Shown here in pieces: positions 1 to 6,819 of a DNA stretch of 18,510 nucleotides. Both the position numbers and the translations under genes were made by a program. This DNA comes from Thermoanaerobacterium sp. (lineage in GTDB: Bacteria; Bacillota; Thermoanaerobacteria; Thermoanaerobacterales; Thermoanaerobacteraceae), in contig JASBVU010000003.1 in assembly GCA_029960905.1 (NCBI GenBank), positions 1-18,510 of the forward strand. The letters are read 5' to 3'. How positions within the stretch are numbered: the first letter of the stretch is position 1; each line of letters starts with the position of its first letter. The notes below the pieces were generated by a model. That model saw nothing but the letters and a program-made list of their open reading frames with translations, was not told the DNA's origin and searched no databases.

Positions 1-577
1 ACGGCTCATAGCTTCTAGCTTTTTTTACAGCTTCTACAAAATACTTTGAGTTTCTGTAGTTGTTTAGATCCGAATAGTTTCTGGTGTTTTTTACACCGTC
101 ATGCCCTGTCAGCACCAATATATCTGGTTTATATTTACTCAATAGAGCCACCACTTTATCAGGCTGCTCTTTTTCATCTACTATTTCTCCATAAGCTACT
201 ATATTTGCCTTCTTGTATGCATCTAAACAAATATTCAAATACCCTTCATCGCCATCTATATGGAGAACCGTACCAGGTTTGCCGTACGGCTCACTTCGGT
301 TTGATCGCATCACATTTGATTTCCTCAAATCTTTTGATTGAGCAATCTTTTTAATTAGATAATTTGCCTTTCTCTGATATGGTTCATCGTATTCGTTAAT
401 TCTGGTCAATGAAGCCGGCAACAGATCATCTTCAGGTGCATCAGCAACAATGCGCATATTTAGTCCGTGTAACAGGTAATGTCTTGTTCCTCTATTTTCT
501 ATGACATCTATAACTTTAAACAGCAAATCAAAACCGTGTGATTTCCTCACTACTATGTCATTGACTTTAAAAGGCAT
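1..577 (-). CDS. yabG: YabG sporulation peptidase, N-terminal part (cut by window edge)
   Basis: The frame stays open from the ATG at 577 to the left edge, giving about 192 residues of a protein that is usually about 290. It starts MPFKVNDIVVRKSHG and contains GTVLHIDGDEGYL, KPDILVLTGHDG and NYRNSKYFVEAV, which match my memory of Bacillus YabG. YabG is a protease made late in the mother cell that trims spore coat proteins so that they can be cross-linked. The conserved GHD histidine is inside the window; the expected catalytic cysteine region lies beyond the edge. A strong GGGGGG ribosome site at 583-589 fixes the start. A sigma-K-like promoter lies just upstream (616-643), which fits the known mother-cell timing. 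No frameshift is visible in the part seen. Confidence 0.93.
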   Translation of the reverse strand, partial: MPFKVNDIVVRKSHGFDLLFKVIDVIENRGTRHYLLHGLNMRIVADAPEDDLLPASLTRINEYDEPYQRKANYLIKKIAQSKDLRKSNVMRSNRSEPYGKPGTVLHIDGDEGYLNICLDAYKKANIVAYGEIVDEKEQPDKVVALLSKYKPDILVLTGHDGVKNTRNYSDLNNYRNSKYFVEAVKKARSYEP

Positions 578-615
578 AAAGATCCCCCCACAACATTATA
601 GTCATTTTCATATAC

Positions 616-643
616 TATAATATGCAGGGTTCTATATACTTGT
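616..643 (-). promoter_or_regulatory. Candidate sigma-K promoter of yabG
   Basis: On the minus strand CATATTATA at 616-624 fits the sigma-K -10 pattern CATAnnnTA and is preceded by G. The -35 dinucleotide AC is at 642-643, 17 bases upstream, which is the expected spacing. The predicted start near 608 leaves a leader of about 30 bases with the ribosome site inside it. A TATAAT at 595-600 is closer to the gene, but its transcript would begin inside the ribosome site, so it is less likely. The sigma-K dependence of Bacillus yabG is known; here it is inferred. Confidence 0.5.
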
Positions 644-649
644 TATATA

Positions 650-1201
650 TTATTCTTCCATTTGTTTTCCCAAGAATGTCGCAGCAGTCTCCGCTATCTT
701 AGCCTCAACCTCCGTAAGAACGACGCCGCTTTCTCTTGTAAAGATTATTACAGTTCCAATCGTATCACCCCGTGAAATAATCGGAACTATGACTTGTGAT
801 ACCGGCATAAATTCTTGCCCTTCTGCTATTGCAATAGTGCCTTTGTCTTTTCCTTCTCCAAGTATGACAGTCCTCTTTTCCTCCATGTACTTTTCCAACT
901 CTGGACTTATCGCTTTGTCAATCAATTCTTTCTTAGGCATCCCTGCCACAGCGATGACATTGTCACCATCTGTTATGCAAACAGGTTGCTTTGTTGATTG
1001 ATATATGCTATCTGCGTATTCTTGTGCAAAGTCTCCAAGTTCACTTATAGGAGAGTACTTCTTTAATATTATTTCACCTTCCCTGTCAGTGAAAATCTCT
1101 AACGGATCGCCTTCTCTAATCCTCAATGTCCTTCTTATTTCCTTTGGAATTACAACTCTTCCAAGGTCATCTATTCTTCTAACAATTCCAGTCGCTTTCA
1201 A
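650..1201 (-). CDS. spoVT: Stage V sporulation transcription regulator SpoVT
   Basis: SpoVT is a forespore DNA-binding protein that adjusts sigma-G-dependent transcription and affects spore germination. The first 50 residues are an AbrB-type swapped-hairpin DNA-binding domain (GIVRRIDDLGRVVIPKEIRR), nearly identical to Bacillus SpoVT. The rest is a GAF-like domain ending in ETAATFLGKQMEE. I choose the TTG at 1201: the family begins (M)KATGIVRR, a GGAGG lies 8 bases upstream of this TTG, and the ATG at 1216 overlaps that ribosome site. This gives 183 residues, against 178 in Bacillus. An upstream ATG at 1237 would add 12 residues without family support. It lies between prsA and yabG, each apparently with its own promoter. 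Confidence 0.95.
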   Translation of the reverse strand: MKATGIVRRIDDLGRVVIPKEIRRTLRIREGDPLEIFTDREGEIILKKYSPISELGDFAQEYADSIYQSTKQPVCITDGDNVIAVAGMPKKELIDKAISPELEKYMEEKRTVILGEGKDKGTIAIAEGQEFMPVSQVIVPIISRGDTIGTVIIFTRESGVVLTEVEAKIAETAATFLGKQMEE

Positions 1202-1240
1202 ATTATGTACCTCCATTTCCTGAAATTTTAAGTTCAAGAT

Positions 1241-1270
1241 TAGTATTTATGCATTTCCATTATTTTATAC
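1241..1270 (-). promoter_or_regulatory. Candidate sigma-G/sigma-F promoter of spoVT
   Basis: On the minus strand GTATA (1266-1270) and AATACTA (1241-1247) are separated by 18 bases. This resembles the forespore pattern GHATR-N18-CATnnTA with one deviation, A for C at the first -10 position. Bacillus spoVT is known to be sigma-G dependent. The -35 element sits in the tail of the preceding prsA terminator. The assignment is an inference from position and spacing. Confidence 0.42.
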
Positions 1271-1299
1271 ATAAAAAAGACACTTCTTTAAGTGTCTTT
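1265..1299 (-). terminator. Intrinsic terminator after prsA, overlapping its stop codon
   Basis: Two perfectly complementary 10-base arms (1276-1285 and 1290-1299, loop CTTT) form a hairpin. On the minus strand the second arm runs into TTTTTTAT. Two bases of the prsA TAA (1298-1300) lie inside the stem. The stem is AT-rich, but the run of T supports termination. Confidence 0.75.
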
Positions 1300-2203
1300 A
1301 TATTGTTACTTTTATATTCTGAGGGAATTTCTCAATTTTAGCTGCCTTTTTGAGAGCTTCTGATTTCTGATTAAATATGTCTTGCTTTTTGTTGTTTTCC
1401 AAGTAAGAAATTATACTGCTTTTTACGTCATCAAAAGATTTTGTAGATTTGCCTTCAGATTTAATTATATGATATCCGTACTGAGTCTTTACAGGCTTTG
1501 ATATTTCTCCGGGTTTTAACGCAAATGCAGCATCTTCAAATTCTTTTACCATTGTGCCTCTCGCAAACTCTCCAAGTTCACCACCACTGTCCTTTGTAGA
1601 CGTATCTATCGAATATTGTTTTGCAAGATCTGCAAAGTTGGCACCTTTCATAAGCTTATCGTATATTTCATTGGCAGTTTTCTCGTCAGAAACTAATATA
1701 TGACTGGCTTTAACCACCTCAAACTGACTTTTATTGTCGTTGTAATATTTTAAAGCATCGCTGTCCGTAACTTTTACGTTTTTCGTCCAGCTATCTACAA
1801 GCTTATTTATAAGGACATTGTCTTTTGCCATTTCTTTAGTAACTTTGCTGTTTGTAGCTTTTTCTGCGTTGTATTCATCAGTTATTTCTTTATTTGTTGC
1901 TGTAAACTTTTCTTTTTGAGCTTCTTTTAGCAGAAGCTTCTCCAGAATCAGATTATCTAAGACAGAGTTCTTCACTACGTCAATAAACTTTTGCTCATTG
2001 TAGTTTTGATTCCAGATATCTTTAGTGTACTGCGGATCACTCTCTATCTGTGCTTTAACCTGATTAAATGAATCCTGATATTCTTTTAACGTTATGTCTT
2101 GTCCGTCAACTTTCGCAACGATGTTTTTGTTTACACCACAAGAAGTCAGTGTGGTAAGGGCCAATGTCAATGCTAAAAATGCTCCTAATCTTTTAAGCTT
2201 CAA
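1298..2203 (-). CDS. prsA: PrsA-like foldase lipoprotein (PpiC/parvulin peptidyl-prolyl isomerase)
   Basis: This is a secreted, lipid-anchored folding catalyst that isomerises prolyl bonds in exported proteins. Residues 1-21 (from the TTG) form a signal peptide ending in the lipobox LTSC, with Cys22 the lipidation site. A SurA-N-like helical region follows, then a PpiC domain at about 164-252 (KASHILVSD, GGELGEFARGTM, TQYGYHIIK). I favour TTG at 2203: GAAAGGA lies at proper distance from it and the product then starts MKLKRLGAF, a typical signal peptide. The ATG at 2212 touches the ribosome site with no spacing. Length is 301 residues. It has its own promoter inside the mfd 3' end and a terminator. 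Several parvulin lipoproteins may exist in such genomes, so orthology to Bacillus PrsA is likely but not certain. Confidence 0.9.
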   Translation of the reverse strand: MKLKRLGAFLALTLALTTLTSCGVNKNIVAKVDGQDITLKEYQDSFNQVKAQIESDPQYTKDIWNQNYNEQKFIDVVKNSVLDNLILEKLLLKEAQKEKFTATNKEITDEYNAEKATNSKVTKEMAKDNVLINKLVDSWTKNVKVTDSDALKYYNDNKSQFEVVKASHILVSDEKTANEIYDKLMKGANFADLAKQYSIDTSTKDSGGELGEFARGTMVKEFEDAAFALKPGEISKPVKTQYGYHIIKSEGKSTKSFDDVKSSIISYLENNKKQDIFNQKSEALKKAAKIEKFPQNIKVTI

Positions 2204-2238
2204 TGCATTCATCCTTTCACATTACTATTTATATACTC

Positions 2239-2267
2239 ATTATATATCAGTTTTAATTTATCTGCAA
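2239..2267 (-). promoter_or_regulatory. Sigma-A promoter of prsA
   Basis: On the minus strand TTGCAG (2262-2267), a 17-base spacer and a perfect TATAAT (2239-2244) lie just ahead of prsA. The -35 element overlaps the last codons of mfd, so prsA can be expressed independently of the pth-mfd operon. Confidence 0.6.
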
Positions 2268-5200
2268 ACATTTAATTTTGCTGACCAAATGGATCAATTC
2301 CTTCAATAAGTCTTCCTTTTTACCATACTTATAAGTGATGTATGGCGGAATTTGGCCTGAAAACATTATTTTGCCTTTAAATTCGTTTACTAAAGCATCT
2401 ACGATACTTAAGTTTATAGACTTACTGTCTTTAAATTTCAAGATTATGGAATTGCCTCTTTCAGTAATCTCCAATATATTTGCATCTCTTGCCAGTGCTT
2501 TTAAATAAGCAACATCTATAAGGGCTTCTACGGCTTTTGGATACTCTTTAAATCTGTCTATAAGCTCATCTTTTATGTCTTCAACGTCTTTTTCGTTTTC
2601 GATGGAAGAAATCTTTTTATACATTTCAAGCCTTTGATTCTCATCTTCAATATACTCCTTATCTATATAAGCGCTAACTTTAATGTCAATTGCTGTATTT
2701 GGCTTATCTTCTTCAGATGTTCCTTTTAAGCTTTTAATTGCCTCATCAAGAAGTCTCAAGTACATGTCGTACCCTACCGCATCTATATGTCCGTGTTGCT
2801 CAGCTCCTAATAGATTTCCAGCTCCTCTTATCTCTAAATCCCTCATGGCAATTTTAAATCCTGAGCCAAACTCCGTAAACTCCTTTATAGCTTCAAGCCT
2901 TTTTTCTGCGACTTCTGTAATAACCTTATCTTTCCTGTAAGTAAAATATGCATAAGCCAATCTGTTAGACCTTCCAACTCTCCCCCTCAATTGATACAAT
3001 TGGGACAAACCCATTTTATCCGAATCATACACTATTATGGTATTTACATTTGGTATATCCAATCCTGTTTCAATTATTGTAGTACACACTAATATATCAT
3101 AATCCCTGTTTAAAAACCCTATCATAATATCTTCCAGCTTGCCTTCCTCCATCTGACCATGTGCAACAGCAATACGGGCTTCAGGCACTAACTCTTTTAA
3201 AATCGAAGCCATTCTTTCAATGCCATCAATCCTGTTGTATACAAAATAAACTTGACCACCGCGGCCTAATTCTCTCAAAATTGCATCCCTTATGAGATCT
3301 TCATTAAATTCCACCACATACGTTTGAACTGGATACCTATCTTCAGGAGGATTCTCTAATACGCTCATATCCCTTATACCTATAAGAGACATGTGCAGCG
3401 TCCTTGGAATAGGCGTTGCAGAAAGAGATAATACATCAATGTTTTCTTTCAACTTTTTAATCTTCTCCTTATGCTTTACGCCAAATCTCTGCTCTTCATC
3501 TATGATTAAAAGACCAAGGTCCTTAAACTTCACATCGTTTTGTAAAATTTTATGTGTTCCCACCAGAATGTCTACGGTGCCATCGGCTACCATTTTAATG
3601 ATTTGCGATTGTTCCTTGTTGCTTCTAAAGCGTGATAGCATCTCAATCTTGACTGGAAAATCTTTAAACCTTTGCACAAAATTATTGTAGTGCTGTTCGG
3701 CTAATATAGTCGTCGGACACAAAAAAGCCACCTGCTTACCATCTGCAACAGCTTTAAATGCAGCTCTAAGTGCCACTTCTGTCTTCCCATATCCTACGTC
3801 ACCGCAAAGCAATCTATCCATAGGTTTATCGCTTTCCATGTCTTTCTTTATCTCTTCTATACACCTAAGCTGATCTTCCGTCTCTTCATACGGAAACCTT
3901 TCTTCGAAGTCTTTCTGCCACGGCGTATCCTTAGAAAAAGCATATCCTTTCATTGTCTGTCTTTTTGCATACAGTTTAATCAAATCCTTCGCTAAATCTT
4001 CAACGGCTTTTTTTGCCCTTTTCTTGGCTTTTGACCAATCGCTGCCACCTAACTTATTCAGTTTTGGCGGTTTGTCTTCTGGTCCAATGTATTTTTGCAC
4101 CAAATCCAACTGTTCAACAGGCACAAACAGCTTATCATCACCTGCATATTTTATCTTAAGGTAATCTTTTGTGACACCATCAACTGTTATTTTCTCGATT
4201 CCTTCATATTTTCCTATGCCGTAATTTACATGTACAACGTATGAACCCACCGTAAGCTCTGTAAAATTCTTAATCCTTCCACCATTTTTTACTTTAAGTG
4301 ATTTTTTTGACCTTCTTGATTGTCCAAAAATCTCAGCGTCACTTATTAACGCAAATTTGGCATCTACGTATTCGAATCCTTTGCTGATTGTGCCTGGATA
4401 TATTAGCACACCACCATCCGGTATATCGTACTCTTCGTCTTCAATGATAGGGACTTCCAATCCATATCCTATAAGGGAATTTCTCAATAACTTTCCTCTC
4501 TCTAAATTGCTGGAAAGCATGACAACCTTGTAATCAGATTTTCTGTAAAACTTAAGGTCATCTGCCAAAAGCTCCAACTTTCCATGAAAAGGGTGCATCG
4601 TTCTTGATACAAAATTAACGATTTTTTTTACTTGGATATTTTCATCAGACTTTACAATGGTGTTCATTAAAATCAGCGATTTATCCGAAAGCTTCCTTAG
4701 GATGTCATCATAGCCAAACAAAAGGTTTGACTGCTCAGGTATGACTTCACCAGACAAAAGCAACGACTTAAAATTCTCATTAAACTCCTTAACAATATTT
4801 GAGGCCCTTTCTTTCACTCTCATATTTTCATCAACTATTATGAAAGCATCATCAAAGTAATCAACAATGGAATAGAGATTATCGTAAAAAAAGCCTATTA
4901 ATTCCCCTATATTGGTTATATTTCTGGTTTCAGAGATATTTTCCATTATTTCATCAAATTTCTTCTTAATCTTTTCTGCTCTACCGCTTTGAGTCTCTTT
5001 TATTTTAGAGATGTACGAATTCACCTTACTGCTTAAATTAGAAAGCCCCTTTTTGATGTTCTCATCTTCCAAAATAAACTCTCTGGCAGGAAATAGTTCA
5101 ACTTCGTCTATATTGTCCAAAGACCTTTGCGTAAATGTATCAAAGCTTCTTATAGAGTCAATTTCATCGTCAAAAAGCTCTATCCTAAAGCCTTCTTCTT

Positions 5201-5753
5201 CCATGGGAGAGAAAAAATCAATTATGCCGCCACGTATACTAAACTGTCCTTTCCCCTCCACCATAGGCACTCTTTCATATCCCATGGTGACCAAAAATGA
5301 TGAAAGCTCATTTAAGTCCACCGTATCGCCAATTTTGTACTTTTTCTTGTATTTTAAAAACACGTCTTTAGGCACAACTTTGTTCAAAACTCCATCTATT
5401 GAAGCCACAAATGCATAAGGCTTATCGTCAATGATTCTCTTAAGAGCAGCAAGTTTTTTGCCAGTGATGTCTAAACTTGACGCATCCACTTTATAAAATA
5501 ATGCATCTCTTGATGGAATCAAATATGCATCGCCATTTAACAATGAGCTTAAATCTTCTTGTATCAATTTAGCTTCCACATCATTGTATGTTATGAAAAG
5601 CACCTTCTTATTTAGCTTCTTTACAATGTAGTGAGCTATGTGAGCTTTTTGAGAATCAGTTAGTCCGTATATTAAAAGCGGTAGTCTCTCATTTGTGAGA
5701 GCCTCGTTTATTTCCCCAACCTCTCTTAAATTTTCTATCGGCTTTATAAACAA
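2253..5753 (-). CDS. mfd: Transcription-repair coupling factor Mfd
   Basis: Mfd is an ATP-driven DNA translocase that pushes stalled RNA polymerase off damaged DNA and recruits UvrA. Residue numbers are approximate. The N-terminal UvrB-like module includes FSIRGGIIDFFSP near 175. The CarD-like polymerase-interaction domain (GSYVVHVNYGIGKYEG) is near 500. The helicase core has Walker A GDVGYGKTE near 650, the DEEQ box (LLIIDEEQRFG) near 750, SATPIPRTLHMS and the RGRVGRSNR motif near 925. A TRCF C-terminal domain follows. The TTG at 5753 has GAGGTG 6 bases upstream and starts 5 bases after the preceding stop; it gives 1166 residues against 1177 in Bacillus. An ATG at 5786 would overlap the upstream gene by 28 bases and has no such ribosome site. 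It is the last gene of the pth operon. Confidence 0.97.
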   Translation of the reverse strand: MFIKPIENLREVGEINEALTNERLPLLIYGLTDSQKAHIAHYIVKKLNKKVLFITYNDVEAKLIQEDLSSLLNGDAYLIPSRDALFYKVDASSLDITGKKLAALKRIIDDKPYAFVASIDGVLNKVVPKDVFLKYKKKYKIGDTVDLNELSSFLVTMGYERVPMVEGKGQFSIRGGIIDFFSPMEEEGFRIELFDDEIDSIRSFDTFTQRSLDNIDEVELFPAREFILEDENIKKGLSNLSSKVNSYISKIKETQSGRAEKIKKKFDEIMENISETRNITNIGELIGFFYDNLYSIVDYFDDAFIIVDENMRVKERASNIVKEFNENFKSLLLSGEVIPEQSNLLFGYDDILRKLSDKSLILMNTIVKSDENIQVKKIVNFVSRTMHPFHGKLELLADDLKFYRKSDYKVVMLSSNLERGKLLRNSLIGYGLEVPIIEDEEYDIPDGGVLIYPGTISKGFEYVDAKFALISDAEIFGQSRRSKKSLKVKNGGRIKNFTELTVGSYVVHVNYGIGKYEGIEKITVDGVTKDYLKIKYAGDDKLFVPVEQLDLVQKYIGPEDKPPKLNKLGGSDWSKAKKRAKKAVEDLAKDLIKLYAKRQTMKGYAFSKDTPWQKDFEERFPYEETEDQLRCIEEIKKDMESDKPMDRLLCGDVGYGKTEVALRAAFKAVADGKQVAFLCPTTILAEQHYNNFVQRFKDFPVKIEMLSRFRSNKEQSQIIKMVADGTVDILVGTHKILQNDVKFKDLGLLIIDEEQRFGVKHKEKIKKLKENIDVLSLSATPIPRTLHMSLIGIRDMSVLENPPEDRYPVQTYVVEFNEDLIRDAILRELGRGGQVYFVYNRIDGIERMASILKELVPEARIAVAHGQMEEGKLEDIMIGFLNRDYDILVCTTIIETGLDIPNVNTIIVYDSDKMGLSQLYQLRGRVGRSNRLAYAYFTYRKDKVITEVAEKRLEAIKEFTEFGSGFKIAMRDLEIRGAGNLLGAEQHGHIDAVGYDMYLRLLDEAIKSLKGTSEEDKPNTAIDIKVSAYIDKEYIEDENQRLEMYKKISSIENEKDVEDIKDELIDRFKEYPKAVEALIDVAYLKALARDANILEITERGNSIILKFKDSKSINLSIVDALVNEFKGKIMFSGQIPPYITYKYGKKEDLLKELIHLVSKIKCLQIN

Positions 5754-5758
5754 TGCAA

Positions 5759-6127
5759 TCACCTCAACATAATCCAATTCCAGCACCCGTGAATGACGGC
5801 TGTCATAAAAATAGCAGCATATATATTTACTTGTCTTAATACATAAAAAGCAACAGCTCCAAAAACAATGTGTGTGACGATGCTTAAAACTGATGCCTTA
5901 AAATTTATTTCTTTTGGTGATGCAACAAAATCCTTAAAGGCTTCCACAACCCCAAATATAAAATGAGCACCAATGACACTGCCAAAGATGTATCCCATGA
6001 CAGTTTTAGACGATTCCTCAATAAGTGGCACGCCGTATATTATAGCTTTGTCGCCGTACATATCTACAACAAGTTTATTCAAAAAGTACGACAAAAGGAC
6101 GCTTATGAAGCCACCTATGATAAACAT
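5759..6127 (-). CDS. Small four-helix membrane protein with PrsW-type intramembrane protease motifs
   Basis: A 122-residue integral membrane protein with hydrophobic segments at about 2-21, 43-62, 79-97 and 101-121. It carries, in order, E37-E38-S-S-K41 (EExxK), F58-G-V-V-E62 (FxxxE), H86-I-V-F-G90 (HxxxG) and H113-G-C-W-N117 (HxxxN). As I recall, these are the four signature motifs of PrsW proteases, the relatives of CAAX proteases that cleave anti-sigma factors such as RsiW. The usual family member is clearly longer, so this would be a nearly minimal core. The start overlaps the end of pth by 13 bases without a good ribosome site, suggesting translational coupling, and mfd follows 5 bases after its stop. 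In Bacillus this slot holds fin, a zinc-finger anti-sigma-F protein, which it does not resemble. Protease activity is inferred from motifs only. Confidence 0.8.
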   Translation of the reverse strand: MFIIGGFISVLLSYFLNKLVVDMYGDKAIIYGVPLIEESSKTVMGYIFGSVIGAHFIFGVVEAFKDFVASPKEINFKASVLSIVTHIVFGAVAFYVLRQVNIYAAIFMTAVIHGCWNWIMLR

Positions 6128-6687
6128 TTGTTGTTGCCATTGTACAAATTCATGGCATGTTCAACTCCATTCTCTATTATATCCAAAACGGCATTTGCTG
6201 CATTATCGATAGAATTTGCAACTATATCCATATCACTTTCCTCAAACCTACCTAAAACATGCTCTATCATGTCACCTTTTGGCTTTCCTATACCCAATCG
6301 CACTCTTGGAAAGTCCTCACTATTTAATATATATATAATCGATTTCATGCCGTTATGCCCACCTGCACTGCCTTTCTTCCTTACTCTTATTTTACCCACG
6401 TCAAGGTCTTTATCATCATATACCACAATCAAATTGGAAAGTGGCAATTTGTAAAAATCAACTATGTCGTAAACAGCCTCACCACTGGAATTCATAAATG
6501 TCTGAGGCTTTTGCAACACTATTTTTTCACCTTTATAGAGTCCTTCACCAATTAATGACTTGAATTTAATTTTCTTTAAAGCTATATCTAATTTCTTTGA
6601 AAGATTGTCTATCACTTCAAAACCCACATTGTGCCTTGTCTTTTCATACTCTTTTCCGGGATTTCCAAGTCCTACAACAATGTACAT
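6115..6687 (-). CDS. pth: Peptidyl-tRNA hydrolase
   Basis: Pth cleaves the ester bond of peptidyl-tRNA released from stalled ribosomes and so recycles tRNA. The protein starts MYIVVGLGNPG, with Asn9, the catalytic His19 in TRHNVGF, Asn66 in FMNSSGE, the catalytic Asp in VYDDKDL near 91-92, and Asn112 in SAGGHNGMKS. Length is 190 residues, normal for the family. A GGAGGG six bases upstream fixes the ATG at 6687; an ATG 18 bases earlier would place the ribosome site inside the gene. It is the first gene of a pth / small membrane protein / mfd operon with tight spacing. Confidence 0.97.
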   Translation of the reverse strand: MYIVVGLGNPGKEYEKTRHNVGFEVIDNLSKKLDIALKKIKFKSLIGEGLYKGEKIVLQKPQTFMNSSGEAVYDIVDFYKLPLSNLIVVYDDKDLDVGKIRVRKKGSAGGHNGMKSIIYILNSEDFPRVRLGIGKPKGDMIEHVLGRFEESDMDIVANSIDNAANAVLDIIENGVEHAMNLYNGNNKCLS

Positions 6688-6715
6688 TATAAACCCTCCA
6701 GTCATGCTATTTTTT

Positions 6716-6737
6716 ATTATATCACAAAAAACTGTGA
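6716..6737 (-). promoter_or_regulatory. Pth operon promoter -10 with a dyad in the spacer
   Basis: A perfect TATAAT (6716-6721, minus strand) is preceded by TGA, an extended -10. The -35 region is only a T-run. The spacer is occupied by an inverted repeat TCACA-N6-TGTGA (6722-6737), which could bind a dimeric regulator. It is the reverse arrangement of a CRP site. The promoter call is moderate; the regulatory reading is speculative. Confidence 0.45.
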
Positions 6738-6756
6738 AAAAAAGTTTAAGTTTGAT

Positions 6757-6800
6757 ACAAAAAAAGTTCCTTACCAGCGGGAGGAGACTGGTAAAGAACT
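6757..6800 (-). terminator. Intrinsic terminator of htrA with C-rich loop
   Basis: Arms of 13 bases (6765-6777 and 6788-6800) pair with one G-U wobble, and the minus-strand product continues in seven T residues. The 10-base loop on the minus strand reads TCTCCTCCCG, which is complementary to a Shine-Dalgarno sequence. It lies 20 bases after the htrA stop. Confidence 0.85.
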
Positions 6801-6819
6801 ATTTAGCATTATTTACATT

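Noticed and set aside
46..354. Plus-strand open frame of 102 codons at the left edge
   Set aside because: It lies antisense to the clearly conserved yabG frame, has no ribosome site and gives a composition without domain sense.
578..649. Terminator after spoVT
   Set aside because: Only short AT-only dyads are present, without a GC stem and T-run; the yabG promoter explains this stretch better.
5963..6454. Plus-strand open frame of 163 codons
   Set aside because: It is antisense to pth and the small membrane protein, both of which carry conserved motifs, and has no ribosome site.
6722..6737. CRP/FNR site ahead of pth
   Set aside because: The half-sites are in the opposite order (TCACA-N6-TGTGA), so the standard TGTGA-N6-TCACA site is not present.
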